A stretch of DNA of 64,000 nt, from the NCBI RefSeq assembly GCF_004001245.1, contig NZ_AP018724.1, positions 538,501 through 602,500 on the forward strand, given 5' to 3'. This document shows, in pieces, positions 10,785 through 19,509 of the stretch (its first letter is position 1; the number at the start of each line of letters is the position of its first letter). The notes beneath the pieces are model-generated. The model was not told the DNA's origin. It saw nothing but the letters and a program-made list of their open reading frames with translations, and did not search any database. The translations under genes and the position numbers were made by a program. This DNA is from Sulfurivermis fontis (lineage in GTDB: Bacteria > Pseudomonadota > Gammaproteobacteria > Thiohalomonadales > Thiohalomonadaceae).

Positions 10785-11570
10785 TCATGACGTTGCCGGC
10801 CGTTCTCCCCAGGCATTGAAAAACTGTCGGGCGGTGCGCCCGCTGCGTGTGCCGCCCTTGCTCTGGGCGAACTGCAAGGCGGCATGGTGCAGTTCGCTGC
10901 GATCACCGCGGTAATCGGTGAAGTAGCTGTCCACCATCGCCAGATATTCATCCTGGGTCGCCGGATAGAACGACAGCCACAGGCCGAAGCGATCGGACAG
11001 CGATATCTTTTCCTCGATGGCATCGGCGTAGTGCAGTTCGCCCTCCACCAGCCCCGAGGCCAGGTTGTCCTGCATCGACTCGGGCATCAGATGGCGGCGG
11101 TTGGAGGTGGCGTAGACCAGCACGTTGTCCGGCGGCAGCTCGATGGACCCCTCCAGGACCGACTTCAGTGCCTTGTAGCTGCGCTCGCCGGCCTCGAAGG
11201 ACAGGTCGTCGCAGAACACGATGAACCGCTGCGGCAGCTCACGGATGTCGTCGACGATCTCCGGCAGGTAGAGCAGGTCGTCCTTGTCCACCTCGATGAG
11301 GCGCAGGCCGCGTGGCGCGTAGGCGTTGAGCAGTGCCTTGATAAGCGAGGATTTGCCGGTGCCGCGCGCGCCCCACAGCAGGGCGTTGTTGGCGGGTAGG
11401 CCGGCGAGGAAGCGCTCGGTGTTGTGCACCAGGGCCTGTTTCTGCCGTTCGATGCCCAGTAACTGCTCCAGCCGGATCGGGTCGAGGTGGCGCGCAGCAC
11501 GCAGCGCCTGGCGGTGGTGACGCCAGAGCGCGGCCCAGGTCCGCTGCCAGTCGATGCGCTCATCGTCCAT
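10785..11570 (-). CDS. DUF815-family AAA+ ATPase
   Basis: This 261-residue protein has an AAA+ core typical of the DUF815 family: Walker A WGARGTGKSS near residue 70, Walker B FIVFCDDLSFE near 120, and sensor segment VLVYATSNRRHL. The C-terminus has the family's FGLWLSFYPATQDEYL block. Members are widespread in proteobacteria, and their substrate is not established as far as I know. Expression runs leftward, ending convergently next to the Cys-rich gene. The upstream glutaredoxin gene ends 3 bp before its start, so a three-gene operon (DUF1622, glutaredoxin, DUF815) is likely. Confidence 0.85.
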   Translation of the reverse strand: MDDERIDWQRTWAALWRHHRQALRAARHLDPIRLEQLLGIERQKQALVHNTERFLAGLPANNALLWGARGTGKSSLIKALLNAYAPRGLRLIEVDKDDLLYLPEIVDDIRELPQRFIVFCDDLSFEAGERSYKALKSVLEGSIELPPDNVLVYATSNRRHLMPESMQDNLASGLVEGELHYADAIEEKISLSDRFGLWLSFYPATQDEYLAMVDSYFTDYRGDRSELHHAALQFAQSKGGTRSGRTARQFFNAWGERPATS

Positions 11571-11573
11571 CGT

Positions 11574-11831
11574 CTATTCCGCCATCAGCTCGTCCAGCTC
11601 GCCTTCCATGTGCATCTCGGTCAATTCGTTGAAGCCGCCGATCCAGCGCCCGTCGATGGTGATCTGCGGTACGGTACGCGCGCCATTGGTGATGTGGGAA
11701 AACTCCTGCAGCAGGCTGCGGTCGAGGTCGATACGCGCCTCCTCGTAAGCGATGCCCCACTTGTTGAGCAGGGTCTTGGTCTTGTCACAGATGGGGCAGG
11801 TGCCCGTGCTGTATATCTTGACGCGTGCCAT
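11574..11831 (-). CDS. Glutaredoxin
   Basis: This 85-residue glutaredoxin is a thiol-disulfide oxidoreductase using glutathione. It has the active site CPIC at residues 12-15, the TVPQI cis-proline and GG-x2-E motifs, and the length of GrxC-type proteins. The ATG at 11831 has GGAG about 5 nt upstream; a GTG two codons earlier overlaps the DUF1622 stop. The CPIC variant differs from the classical CPYC. The nearby DUF815 gene suggests co-expression without telling the function. Confidence 0.92.
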   Translation of the reverse strand: MARVKIYSTGTCPICDKTKTLLNKWGIAYEEARIDLDRSLLQEFSHITNGARTVPQITIDGRWIGGFNELTEMHMEGELDELMAE

Positions 11832-11833
11832 GG

Positions 11834-12268
11834 TCACTCCAATTTATTGTTGGCGGGGGTGTCGTTGCCGGGCAGGTACAGCTCATGCTGCTCCGCGCGC
11901 ATTTCATGTTGCAGGAAGAAGTTGAGTGCGGTACGGATCACGGCGATGGCGCCCAGCTTGCCGATCTGGTCCCAACTCGGAGCAATCGCCGTGGACAGGA
12001 TATCGGCACCGAGCTGGAACTCCAGCGCCAGGCTCAGATAGCGCGCGAAGGTCAGGCGCACGGCGGTGAAGTCCGCCTCGCGGCTGGAGTGCAATGCCCG
12101 CACGAAACCCTGCACGGCAAAGACGATGCCGAGGGCGATGATCAGGGCGCCGGTGGTTTCCACAATCAGGCGCAGCCATTCCACGCCGTTGATGATGCTC
12201 GCCTCCAGCGCGCCGGGATGGGGACCGGGCAGCCAGGCCTGTGCGGTATGAGGTTCCGTCATCGTCAT
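11834..12268 (-). CDS. DUF1622 membrane protein
   Basis: This 144-residue protein has three predicted membrane helices (about residues 28-55, 70-90, 97-118). The DUF1622 core reads LEFQLGADILSTAIAPSW followed by IRTALNFFL. The family is a small inner-membrane protein of unknown role. Two start codons, 12268 and 12262, are both compatible with the GGAG upstream. Its stop overlaps the glutaredoxin region, so it heads the leftward operon. It is divergent from the MscS-type channel gene across about 80 bp. Confidence 0.82.
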   Translation of the reverse strand: MTMTEPHTAQAWLPGPHPGALEASIINGVEWLRLIVETTGALIIALGIVFAVQGFVRALHSSREADFTAVRLTFARYLSLALEFQLGADILSTAIAPSWDQIGKLGAIAVIRTALNFFLQHEMRAEQHELYLPGNDTPANNKLE

Positions 12269-12348
12269 CCTGCTCCAGTGGGGGTATGCCTATCCTAGCA
12301 GTCGCCGGCTGGGTTATAACAGTACGAGGTGAAAGGGAGGCTGGAGTC

Positions 12349-13905
12349 ATGACAGAAACGGCGTGGGACTGGGATGTGCTGGTGCAATATGCCGGCCATC
12401 AGGGGCTAGGCTGGTTGCTGCTCGCCGTGGTGTTGCTGTCGCTGATTTTGCTGCGTGCCGCACCGGCGGCACGGCCGACATTGTTCAATACGCTGTTGTT
12501 GTTTGCCGTCAGTCTGGCCGGCCTGCTGTTCAGTGCCTTGCTGTTTGCCTCCGGGCTGGATGCGGCGGCTGCGGCTCTGCGCGAGTTGTTCCTGCTCATC
12601 GAGGGCATGGCGGCGATTCGCCTTGCCGGTCTGGCCTTGTTCCGCTGGCTGTTGCCGCTGCTGCGCCTGGCGCCGCCGCGCATACTGGAGGACATGGCGG
12701 TGATCGCCGCCTATCTGGTGTGGGCCATGGTGCGCCTGCGCTATGCCGGATTGGATTTGTCCGGCATCGTCGCCACCTCGGCGGTGATCACTGCGGTACT
12801 GGCGTTTTCCATGCAGGACACCCTGGGCAACATCCTCGGCGGCATCGCGTTGCAACTGGATGACTCCCTGCAGGTGGGTGATTGGATCAAGGTGGATGAC
12901 GTGACCGGCAAGGTGGTCGACATCCGCTGGCGCTCCACCTCGGTGGAGACGCGCAATTGGGAAACCGTGGTGATCCCCAACAGCCAGCTGATGAAGAGCA
13001 AGTTCGTGGTGCTGGGGCGGCGCCAGGGGCAGCCGGAGCAGTGGCGGCGCTGGGTGTGGTTCAATATTTCCTACGGCATACCGCCGGCACGGGTGATCGA
13101 CGTGGTGGAGCGCGCCCTGCGCAATACCGCCATTCCCAATGTGGCGCGCCAGCCGTTGCCCAATTGCGTGATGATGGATTTTTCCGACAGCGCGGCGCGC
13201 TATGCGGTGCGTTACTGGCTTACCGATCTTGCCGTGGACGACCCGACGGATTCGGCGGTGCGCCAGCATATCTATGCCGCCTTGCAGCGGGCGGGCATTG
13301 AACCGTGCATCCCGGAGCAATACGTGCATGTCGAAAAGGAGAGCGCCAAGCACGAGGAGTTGCGCCATGCCCGTGAGATGCAACAGCGCCTCGCCTTCCT
13401 GCGTCAGGTGGAACTGTTCCGCGCCCTCACCGAGGACGAACTGCGCCTGGTGGCGGAACGGCTCAAATACACCCCCTTCGTGCGCGGTGACGTGATCACC
13501 CAGCAGGGGGCGGTGGCGCACTGGCTCTATATCCTGACCGAAGGCGAAGCGGAGGTGGTGCTGGAGGCGGGCGGTGGACAGCGTCCGCTGGGGGTGATCG
13601 ATGCGACACAGGGACCGGGCTTTTTCGGTGAGATGGGGCTGATGACCGGTGAGCCGCGCACGGCGACGGTGATCGCACGCAGTGATGTCGTGTGCTACCG
13701 TCTGGACAAGGCTTCGTTCGAGAGCATCATCCAGTCGCGCCCTGCCCTGGCCGAAGAAATTTCCCACGTCATGGCCAGCCGCCGCGGTGGTCTGGACAGC
13801 GCGCGCCAGGCGTTGGATACGCAGGCACAGACGATGCATACGGCACAGCGCGAGTCGGAGATGCTGCGCAAAATCCGCCGCTTCTTTCATTTGGATCAGG
13901 CGTGA
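12349..13905 (+). CDS. MscS-type channel fused to a cyclic-nucleotide-binding domain
   Basis: This 518-residue membrane protein has four or five N-terminal helices (about 15-155) leading into the MscS pore helix and beta domain, with FSMQDTLGNILGGIAL and the GDWIKV segment. A cNMP-binding domain follows at about 355-480, with the phosphate-cassette-like FFGEMGLMTGEPRTATV. The layout is that of the bCNG subgroup of MscS homologues, which respond weakly to tension and are proposed to be ligand-gated. The start ATG at 12349 follows GGAGG. The cassette reads GEPRTATV, a typical cAMP-binding Arg context, so ligand binding is plausible. Confidence 0.88.
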   Translation: MTETAWDWDVLVQYAGHQGLGWLLLAVVLLSLILLRAAPAARPTLFNTLLLFAVSLAGLLFSALLFASGLDAAAAALRELFLLIEGMAAIRLAGLALFRWLLPLLRLAPPRILEDMAVIAAYLVWAMVRLRYAGLDLSGIVATSAVITAVLAFSMQDTLGNILGGIALQLDDSLQVGDWIKVDDVTGKVVDIRWRSTSVETRNWETVVIPNSQLMKSKFVVLGRRQGQPEQWRRWVWFNISYGIPPARVIDVVERALRNTAIPNVARQPLPNCVMMDFSDSAARYAVRYWLTDLAVDDPTDSAVRQHIYAALQRAGIEPCIPEQYVHVEKESAKHEELRHAREMQQRLAFLRQVELFRALTEDELRLVAERLKYTPFVRGDVITQQGAVAHWLYILTEGEAEVVLEAGGGQRPLGVIDATQGPGFFGEMGLMTGEPRTATVIARSDVVCYRLDKASFESIIQSRPALAEEISHVMASRRGGLDSARQALDTQAQTMHTAQRESEMLRKIRRFFHLDQA

Positions 13906-13953
13906 TGACAGCCCGTATTGCATTCAGATGATACACGCGTTCCGGGGAGCGCC

Positions 13954-14280
13954 ATGAAGATCGGTAATCTGTTCCGTAACCTGCCCGCCAGTCTGCCGGA
14001 GGAGTTGTTCGAGACCCTGGTGCAGGCGCGCGCCACCCGGCTGGAGCGCATCGTCTCCCACGGCCAGGCGTCACCGCCGGATTTCTGGTACGACCAGCCC
14101 GATCACGAGTGGGTGGTTCTGCTGGCCGGTAATGCCGGTTTGCGCTTCGAAGGCGATGGCGACGTCGTGGTGCTGCGGCCGGGCGACTATCTCAACATCC
14201 CCGCCGGGACCCGTCATCGGGTCGAATGGACCAGCACGCAGCAGCCCACGGTGTGGCTGGCACTGCACTATCAGGATTGA
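13954..14280 (+). CDS. Cupin-domain protein
   Basis: This 108-residue single cupin has its beta-barrel core around residues 50-105: WVVLLAGNAGLRF then LRPGDYLNIPAGTRHRVEWT. The second cupin motif (PGDYLNIPAGTRH) is intact. The first lacks the usual paired His of metal cupins, so metal binding is uncertain. The ATG at 13954 is chosen over 13918 because homology begins with MKIGNLF and a GGGGAGCG precedes it. It lies between the MscS-cNMP gene and the NYN gene on the same strand. Confidence 0.8.
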   Translation: MKIGNLFRNLPASLPEELFETLVQARATRLERIVSHGQASPPDFWYDQPDHEWVVLLAGNAGLRFEGDGDVVVLRPGDYLNIPAGTRHRVEWTSTQQPTVWLALHYQD

Positions 14281-14290
14281 GGAGATTGTC

Positions 14291-15109
14291 ATGGCCACTA
14301 TCGGCGCCACGCAGAGCATGGCCCTGTTCTGCGACTTCGAGAACGTCGCCCTCGGCGTGCGCGATGCCAAATACGACAAGTTCGACATCGGCAAGGTGCT
14401 GGAGAAGTTGCTGCTCAAGGGCAGCATCGTGGTGAAGAAGGCCTATTGCGACTGGGAGCGTTACAAGGAATTCAAGGCGCCCATGCACGAGGCCTCCTTT
14501 GAACTCATCGAGATTCCCCATGTGCGCCAGTCGGGCAAGAATTCCGCCGATATCCGCATGGTGGTGGATGCCCTCGACCTCTGTTACACCAAGTCCCACG
14601 TCGATACCTTCGTCATAATCTCCGGTGATTCGGACTTCTCGCCGCTGGTGTCCAAGCTGCGCGAGAACAACAAGCTGGTGATTGGCGTCGGCGTAAAGAA
14701 GTCCACTTCGGACCTGCTCATCGCCAACTGCGACGAGTTCATCTTCTACGACGATCTGGTGCGCGAGCAGGAAAAGAAAAAGACCCGCAGCCGCAAGAAG
14801 GCGGCGAAGAAGAGCGCGGAAAGCAAGGAGGTGCCGCGCGACGAGGAAGACAAGGTGCAGGAGGCCTTCGACCTGGTGACCGAGACGGTGGAGGCGCTGT
14901 TCGCCGAACGCGGCGAGGAAGAAACCATCTGGGCCTCGATGGTCAAGCAGGCCCTGAAGCGGCGCAAGCCCGGCTTCAACGAGTCTTATTACGGTTTCCG
15001 CTCCTTCAGCAAATTGCTGGAGGAAATGGCGGCGCGTCACCTACTGCAGATGGTGCGGGACGACAAGTCCGGCAATATCCTTATCCGCAGCGTGGCCCAC
15101 GAGGAGTAG
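14291..15109 (+). CDS. NYN-domain (PIN-like) ribonuclease with OST-HTH/LOTUS-like C-terminus
   Basis: This 272-residue protein has an N-terminal NYN domain (about 8-150) with the conserved acids FCDFENV, KNSADIRMVVDAL and ISGDSDFSPLV, expected to form a metal-dependent nuclease site. A Lys/Arg-rich linker (160-180) leads to a helical C-terminal domain whose KPGFNESYYGFRSFSKLLEE block is typical of OST-HTH/LOTUS RNA-binding modules. Such NYN-LOTUS proteins are predicted to act in RNA turnover. The start at 14291 is 11 bp after the cupin stop with GAGGAG upstream. Confidence 0.88.
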   Translation: MATIGATQSMALFCDFENVALGVRDAKYDKFDIGKVLEKLLLKGSIVVKKAYCDWERYKEFKAPMHEASFELIEIPHVRQSGKNSADIRMVVDALDLCYTKSHVDTFVIISGDSDFSPLVSKLRENNKLVIGVGVKKSTSDLLIANCDEFIFYDDLVREQEKKKTRSRKKAAKKSAESKEVPRDEEDKVQEAFDLVTETVEALFAERGEEETIWASMVKQALKRRKPGFNESYYGFRSFSKLLEEMAARHLLQMVRDDKSGNILIRSVAHEE

Positions 15110-15300
15110 GGTAACGCCCCTGTATCTTGCAGACCTATTGCCATCGCCAGGCCAATGCGCTAGGGCCTGGTCGCCCGGGAACAATCTCGGGATGGACTCA
15201 TACCGTGGCGCGGCTACAATAGGCGCCGCCGCCGGCAGTGGATGCACCGCGGCATTTCCCGACGGCAGGGACCGGCCTACCGACTCTTGTGGTGTTTGCT

Positions 15301-15960
15301 ATGGCGACGATGGTGCTGAAAACCCATGATGGCAACGAGGCCGAGGCTTATGTCACCGGCCCGGATACGGCACGCCATGCCGTGCTGATTATCCATGACT
15401 GGTGGGGTGTGCTGAAGTACAACCAGCAGTGGGCCGACCGTATCGCCGCGCTGGGCTACAAGGCGATGGTCCTCGACCTGTACGACGGTGAGAAGGCCAG
15501 TAATGCCGAACAGGCCGGCGAGCTGATGCGCAACCTGGACCAGGATATCGCCGACAACAAACTGCTGGTGGCGCTGGAGTACCTCAAGCAGGGGGGGCGT
15601 ACCGTCACCACCCTGGGCTGGTCGCTGGGTGGGCGTCAGGCGCTGCTGGCGGCGCTGCTCGATCCGGACACCGTGACCTCCGCCATCCTGTTCTACTGCC
15701 GCATGGTCACTGATGTGGCGGCATTGCGCGAGCTGGGTGGCCCGGTGCTGGCGATCTATGCCCAGCAGGAGCGCACCTGGCCGGACAAGATGGAAAGCTT
15801 CAACAAGGCCATGGCCGCCGCCGGCAAGACCGTGGAAACCCACACCTTCGATGCCGGTCACGGCTTCGTCAACCCCGGTAGCGAGCGTTACAACGAGGCC
15901 ATCGCCAACCGTTCCTGGGAGCTGGTGAAGGAATTTCTGCAGCGCGTCGCCCCAGTGTGA
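15301..15960 (+). CDS. Dienelactone hydrolase family protein
   Basis: This 219-residue alpha/beta hydrolase of the dienelactone hydrolase family has the nucleophile elbow GWSLGG with Ser108, where classical dienelactone hydrolases have Cys. The oxyanion-side segment is HDWWG near residue 33, and the catalytic His is in AGHGFVNP near the C-terminus. The Ser nucleophile suggests a general esterase rather than a true dienelactone hydrolase. The ATG at 15301 (or 15310) was chosen from homology; the frame is open further upstream. It stands alone, with about 190 bp before it. Confidence 0.85.
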   Translation: MATMVLKTHDGNEAEAYVTGPDTARHAVLIIHDWWGVLKYNQQWADRIAALGYKAMVLDLYDGEKASNAEQAGELMRNLDQDIADNKLLVALEYLKQGGRTVTTLGWSLGGRQALLAALLDPDTVTSAILFYCRMVTDVAALRELGGPVLAIYAQQERTWPDKMESFNKAMAAAGKTVETHTFDAGHGFVNPGSERYNEAIANRSWELVKEFLQRVAPV

Positions 15961-16025
15961 GATAGTGCCTCCTCTTTTTGCGCCTGGCCGCATGCCAGGC
16001 TGTTGCACGATAACCCGTTGGAACC

Positions 16026-16397
16026 ATGCAGGAACGACGCGCCAGTCCCCGTGTAAAAATCCGCTTCAAGGTTGGTGTCATGCTGTCCGGCGGCGGGGTG
16101 CACTACGTCTGGACCTACGACATCTCTCTCGGCGGTATGCAGCTGCTCAGCGAATACAGCGCCGATGTCGGTGATGTGCTGCGCATCTTCTTCAGCGCCC
16201 TGGATACCGAGACCGACGAGTATGTCCGCGTCATGGCACGCGTGCGCGTGGTGCGTTCGGTGTATGACGGCAGCGAGCAGTGCTTCCGTATCGGCGTGGA
16301 GTTTGTCGATTTCGACGGCGACGGCCGCACCGTCTACAACCGCTACCTCGATTCCCGTCTCTATTCCCGCTACGGTCAACGCCTCGGCGTGGGCTGA
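16026..16397 (+). CDS. PilZ-domain protein
   Basis: This 123-residue single PilZ domain is a c-di-GMP receptor. The N-terminal binding motif appears as ERRASPRVKI (RxxxR with R4/R5 and R9), and the beta-strand signature as DISLGGMQL (DxSxxG). The C-terminal helix carries YNRYLDSRLYSRYG. Such stand-alone PilZ proteins bind a partner on sensing c-di-GMP; the partner is not evident here. The stop is 4 bp from the convergent mutH stop. Confidence 0.9.
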   Translation: MQERRASPRVKIRFKVGVMLSGGGVHYVWTYDISLGGMQLLSEYSADVGDVLRIFFSALDTETDEYVRVMARVRVVRSVYDGSEQCFRIGVEFVDFDGDGRTVYNRYLDSRLYSRYGQRLGVG

Positions 16398-16401
16398 GTG
16401 C

Positions 16402-17079
16402 TCATCCCGGCAGCACGAAGTGCTGCCGCAGGATGGCGGCAGTGAAGGCGGCACGCAGGTAGTAGCCGCGCGGGTTGGTGAGTACGCGCTCGCCATCGAG
16501 CCCCACGGTGTGGCGCAGGGCGCGGCTGTTGGCGGCCTTGGGGCGGATCTGCAGCACCTCGCCGTGGCGTGCGCTGATCTGTTCCAGTTCGCCGAGCAGG
16601 ATGCGTTCGTTCAGTTCCTCCCAGTCGCGGCGCAGCAGCGCCTCCTCTGCCGCTGACGGACTCCATAGCAGGGCGCTGCCGACGTGCCGTTCGGCCAGTG
16701 GGATATTCTTGTCCGCCTGTACCGGCAGCCACAGCACGCGTGCCAGTTTGCGCCGCAGCCAGCTGTGTTCCCAGTCTTCCCCCGCCGTTTCCAGCGGTAC
16801 GGTACAGACATAGGTGGATTCGCGCGGCAGGCCGCGGCCGTCTACCGGCAGGGTCTTGAGTTCCACACCGATGGCCTCAAAGTCAGGGGCGGCGAGCGAG
16901 CCGGCGCTGGCGCCGAGGGCCTGTTCGAGGAGCTGTCCCACCCAGCCCTTGTGGCGGCGCAGATCGGCCGGTACCGTTACCCCCAGTCCGGCAGCGATAT
17001 CGCCCAGCGTGCGGCCGGCAAGGCGGTGCGCGCGGGCGAGCAATTCTGTTTCGTCGCGGGGAGGGGGTATGTGGGGCAT
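16402..17079 (-). CDS. mutH: DNA mismatch repair endonuclease MutH
   Basis: This 225-residue Sau3AI/MutH-fold endonuclease nicks the unmethylated strand at hemimethylated GATC sites after MutS-MutL activation. The catalytic triad has the D-x6-E-x-K spacing: Asp66, Glu73 and Lys75 in [12 protein letters not shown], with Glu52 as the likely fourth residue. The C-terminal region carries the expected [14 protein letters not shown] stretch. MutH occurs only in part of the Gammaproteobacteria and implies Dam methylation in this organism. The ATG at 17079 is divergent from the nitroreductase gene with about 90 bp between. Confidence 0.93.
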   Translation of the reverse strand: MPHIPPPRDETELLARAHRLAGRTLGDIAAGLGVTVPADLRRHKGWVGQLLEQALGASAGSLAAPDFEAIGVELKTLPVDGRGLPRESTYVCTVPLETAGEDWEHSWLRRKLARVLWLPVQADKNIPLAERHVGSALLWSPSAAEEALLRRDWEELNERILLGELEQISARHGEVLQIRPKAANSRALRHTVGLDGERVLTNPRGYYLRAAFTAAILRQHFVLPG

Positions 17080-17171
17080 GGCGTGAGTATGCTCAGCCGC
17101 CCCGTTCGTGTCGAGCCGTCAAGCCCGATACACTGTCATCCGACGCATCCGTCCGCAAAGGAGAACCCGCA

Positions 17172-17762
17172 ATGAATGAACCTCTGAACGATACGGCCCT
17201 GGACACCCTGTTCCGCGCGGCCCGCAGCTTCAGTCACTGGCAGGACCGCTCGGTGAGCGAGGCGCAGCTGCGTGCGCTGTACGACCTGATGAAGTGGGGG
17301 CCGACCGCCGCCAACAGTTGTCCGGCGCGCATCGTGTTCGTGCAGAGCGCGGCGGCCAAGGCGCGGCTCAAGCCCTGCCTGGCGGAGGGCAATGTGGACA
17401 AGTCCATGTCCGCCCCGGTGGTGGCGATCATCGGCATGGACCTGGAGTTCTACGAGAAACTGCCGTGGCTGTTCCCGCACACCGATGCCCGTTCCTGGTA
17501 TGCCGGCAAGCCGGACAAGATCGCCGCCAGCGCCACCCTCAATACCGCGTTGCAAGGCGGCTATTTCATCCTCGCCGCGCGCAGCCTGGGGCTGGATTGC
17601 GGCCCGATGTCCGGTTTCGACAACGCAAAATTGGATGCGGAGTTCTTCCCCGACGGCAAGGTGAAGTCGCTGTTCATCTGCGCCCTGGGCTATGGCGTGC
17701 GCGAGAAGCTGTATCCGCGCGGGCCGCGCCTGGCCTTTGAGGAGGCGTGCCGCATCGAATGA
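17172..17762 (+). CDS. RutE-type nitroreductase (malonic semialdehyde reductase)
   Basis: This 196-residue FMN-dependent reductase of the RutE/HadB subfamily of nitroreductases is recognised by [17 protein letters not shown] near the N-terminus, [18 protein letters not shown], and [12 protein letters not shown] near residue 150. RutE reduces malonic semialdehyde to 3-hydroxypropionate in pyrimidine degradation, but no other rut gene is present here, so the in vivo substrate is open. The ATG follows AAAGGAG. The downstream 240 bp hold only a decayed gene fragment. Confidence 0.88.
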   Translation: MNEPLNDTALDTLFRAARSFSHWQDRSVSEAQLRALYDLMKWGPTAANSCPARIVFVQSAAAKARLKPCLAEGNVDKSMSAPVVAIIGMDLEFYEKLPWLFPHTDARSWYAGKPDKIAASATLNTALQGGYFILAARSLGLDCGPMSGFDNAKLDAEFFPDGKVKSLFICALGYGVREKLYPRGPRLAFEEACRIE

Positions 17763-17857
17763 CAGGCACGCGATGCGGGGTGCGAGCTACGCGCCGGCTC
17801 ATCCCCCGCGCCTGGCATCTTGTGCCTCGTGTAAGGCCCCGGCGGCAAAGGAAAGGT

Positions 17858-17947
17858 GGCGGTTTCCGGTTGCAGGGTGACGTGGTCGAGGGCAAAGCGC
17901 TCGTGCAGCAGGCTCCCAAGCGGCGAGACGGGCGGGCACGATTGCAT
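17858..17947 (-). pseudogene. Possible remnant of a cation diffusion facilitator C-terminus
   Basis: On the minus strand a short frame reads LGSLLHERFALDHVTLQPE, closely resembling the last helix-strand of CDF (CzcD-like) efflux proteins, whose C-termini typically read L-x-E/D-R-F-G-I-x-H-x-T-L-Q-x-E. Nothing resembling the transmembrane part or the rest of the cytoplasmic domain is present upstream. If correct, this is the stump of a deleted metal-efflux gene. The match rests on about 19 residues, so confidence is low. Confidence 0.35.
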
Positions 17948-17999
17948 GCGGCCAGCGTGGTCGTGGCGGCAGGCAGCGAGTAGCTGTGGCCGGGACGGG

Positions 18000-18344
18000 T
18001 CAGCCGATCACCTGGCCACGATAGATGCGGCGCACGTCGGCGGATTTTCCTTCCGGCGCCTGCGCAGCGGCTGTCACCGGGGCGCCACGGTAGCGCGGTG
18101 CCGCCGGCGCGGCGGGTTCGGGAACCGCTTCCGTCGCCGTCAGGCTCTCCAGTTCGCGTCCCATCTGCCGCAGCAGGGTGTTGCGGGCGCGGGCGGCAAA
18201 GGCGATCAGTTCTTCCGTGGCATCCGTCTCGCTCAGCAGCACGGTCACACCGAACTCTTCGCGCACCATGCGCCGCATCATCAGCATCAGGCGGATGCGT
18301 TCGCGGGACAGTTCGTTGCCTGGGGTCGGGCGTGGGGTCTGCAT
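18000..18344 (-). CDS. Hypothetical protein
   Basis: This 114-residue soluble protein is not recognised. The N-terminal half is helical and Met/Arg-rich (RERIRLMLMMRRMVREEFGV). A central segment, TEELIAFAARARNTLLRQM, is followed by an Ala/Pro-rich low-complexity stretch and a short C-terminal ADVRRIYRGQVIG. The ATG at 18344 has GGAG 7 nt upstream. It is isolated, with 167 bp of non-coding sequence before it and the CDF-like stump after it. Confidence 0.55.
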   Translation of the reverse strand: MQTPRPTPGNELSRERIRLMLMMRRMVREEFGVTVLLSETDATEELIAFAARARNTLLRQMGRELESLTATEAVPEPAAPAAPRYRGAPVTAAAQAPEGKSADVRRIYRGQVIG

Positions 18345-18512
18345 CGTTCACTCTCCTTGGGGGCAATACCGATGACAGAGCAAAAGACGGGCCAGCGCGC
18401 CGACGCGCACCGGCGCGGCAATTCCGCTGCCGGGTGAACGATATCGGGGCAGCGGCGCCGCGCTGTGCCCTGGGGTAGTGCAGCGGCACGTCAGCTGCGC
18501 CGCTTGGCGCCG

Positions 18513-18692
18513 TTACGGTTTGGGCTTGAGCATCACCAGATACATGCCGAGGCCGGCCACCGCGGCCCACAGCACCATGGCGAGGGGGCCGAAGGTTTCC
18601 CACATCGAACCCATGAACAGCAGCATGACGAGGGCGAGGCCAAGGACGGCGTTGCCGAGCCAGAAGTTGGGGCCGAATTCGTTGTCGTTCAT
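18513..18692 (-). CDS. Small two-helix membrane protein (59 aa)
   Basis: This 59-codon frame reads MNDNEFGPNFWLGN, then two hydrophobic stretches (about residues 11-28 and 36-55) separated by MGSMWETFGP, ending LKPKP. The composition is that of a small inner-membrane protein. It lies 12 bp downstream of the moaC stop on the same strand and is likely co-transcribed. I do not recognise a family, and short membrane frames of this kind need conservation evidence. Confidence 0.55.
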   Translation of the reverse strand: MNDNEFGPNFWLGNAVLGLALVMLLFMGSMWETFGPLAMVLWAAVAGLGMYLVMLKPKP

Positions 18693-18704
18693 CGTGGCGC
18701 AGTT

Positions 18705-19193
18705 TCAGGCAGTGGGTTCTTCGCGCTGCCAGTGGCCGGACTTGCCGCCCTTCTTTTCCAGCAGACGCACGTTGTCGATGGTCATGCCGCGGTCGACGGC
18801 CTTGCACATGTCGTACACGGTGAGCAGGGCGACCTGCACGGCGGTGAGCGCCTCCATCTCCACGCCGGTCTGGCCGGCGGTTTCGCAGGTGGCGCGGCAG
18901 TGCACGGCATTGTTGCTCTCATCCAGTTCGAATTCGATGTCGACGTGGGTGAGGGCGATGGGATGGCACAGCGGGATCAGTTCGGCGGTCTTCTTGGCGC
19001 CCATGATACCGGCGATACGCGCCACGCCGAGCACGTCGCCCTTCTTCGCCGTCCCCTGCTGCACCAGCGCCAGGGTCGCCGGCAGCATGGTGATGCGCCC
19101 GGCGGCGACGGCGGTGCGCGCGGTGATTGCCTTGGCGCCGACGTCGACCATGTGGGCCGCGCCGGCAGGGTTGAAATGGGTCAATTCGCTCAT
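18705..19193 (-). CDS. moaC: Cyclic pyranopterin monophosphate synthase MoaC
   Basis: This 162-residue enzyme converts 3',8-cyclo-7,8-dihydro-GTP to cyclic pyranopterin monophosphate in molybdenum cofactor synthesis. It contains the family blocks [39 protein letters not shown] and [10 protein letters not shown], and CKAVDRGM with the catalytic Lys/Asp. The length equals that of E. coli MoaC (161). The start is fixed at 19193 by homology (MSELTHFN). It is divergent from moaD-moaE across about 80 bp; moaA is not in the window. Confidence 0.95.
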   Translation of the reverse strand: MSELTHFNPAGAAHMVDVGAKAITARTAVAAGRITMLPATLALVQQGTAKKGDVLGVARIAGIMGAKKTAELIPLCHPIALTHVDIEFELDESNNAVHCRATCETAGQTGVEMEALTAVQVALLTVYDMCKAVDRGMTIDNVRLLEKKGGKSGHWQREEPTA

Positions 19194-19274
19194 GATCGTC
19201 GCCAAGTGGTTCGCTTCGGTCAACCATGATAGGCTCTCGGCAGTTTGGGGCGCAATTGAGCGGAGGCCATGACC

Positions 19275-19508
19275 ATGACTGTCGCGGTGAAATTTTTTGC
19301 CAGCCTGAAGGAACAATTGGGCTGCGACGGCGCCACGGTGGAGATCGGCGAGGTGGCGACGGCGGCCGATGTCTGGCTGCAGGCCGCGGGTGGCAAGGCC
19401 ATGCCAGGCAACGTGCTGGTGGCCATCAACATGGAGTATGCCGATCAGAATGCCACCGTGCACGACGGTGACGAGGTGGCCTTCTTCCCGCCGGTGACCG
19501 GAGGCTGA
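19275..19508 (+). CDS. moaD: Molybdopterin synthase small subunit MoaD
   Basis: This 77-residue ubiquitin-like sulfur carrier ends in the required Gly-Gly (VTGG), which is thiocarboxylated by MoeB and donates sulfur in molybdopterin synthase. The block [13 protein letters not shown] is diagnostic. I prefer the ATG at 19275 because GGAGG is 8 nt upstream; the in-frame ATG at 19269 is only 2 nt from that site. The stop is followed directly by moaE, one base between. Confidence 0.93.
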   Translation: MTVAVKFFASLKEQLGCDGATVEIGEVATAADVWLQAAGGKAMPGNVLVAINMEYADQNATVHDGDEVAFFPPVTGG

Positions 19509-19509
19509 G

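Noticed and set aside
16409..16427. Hairpin GGCAGCAC-GAA-GTGCTGCC as a terminator of the PilZ gene
   Set aside because: It lies inside the mutH coding end and has no T-tract; it could slow polymerase but was not called.
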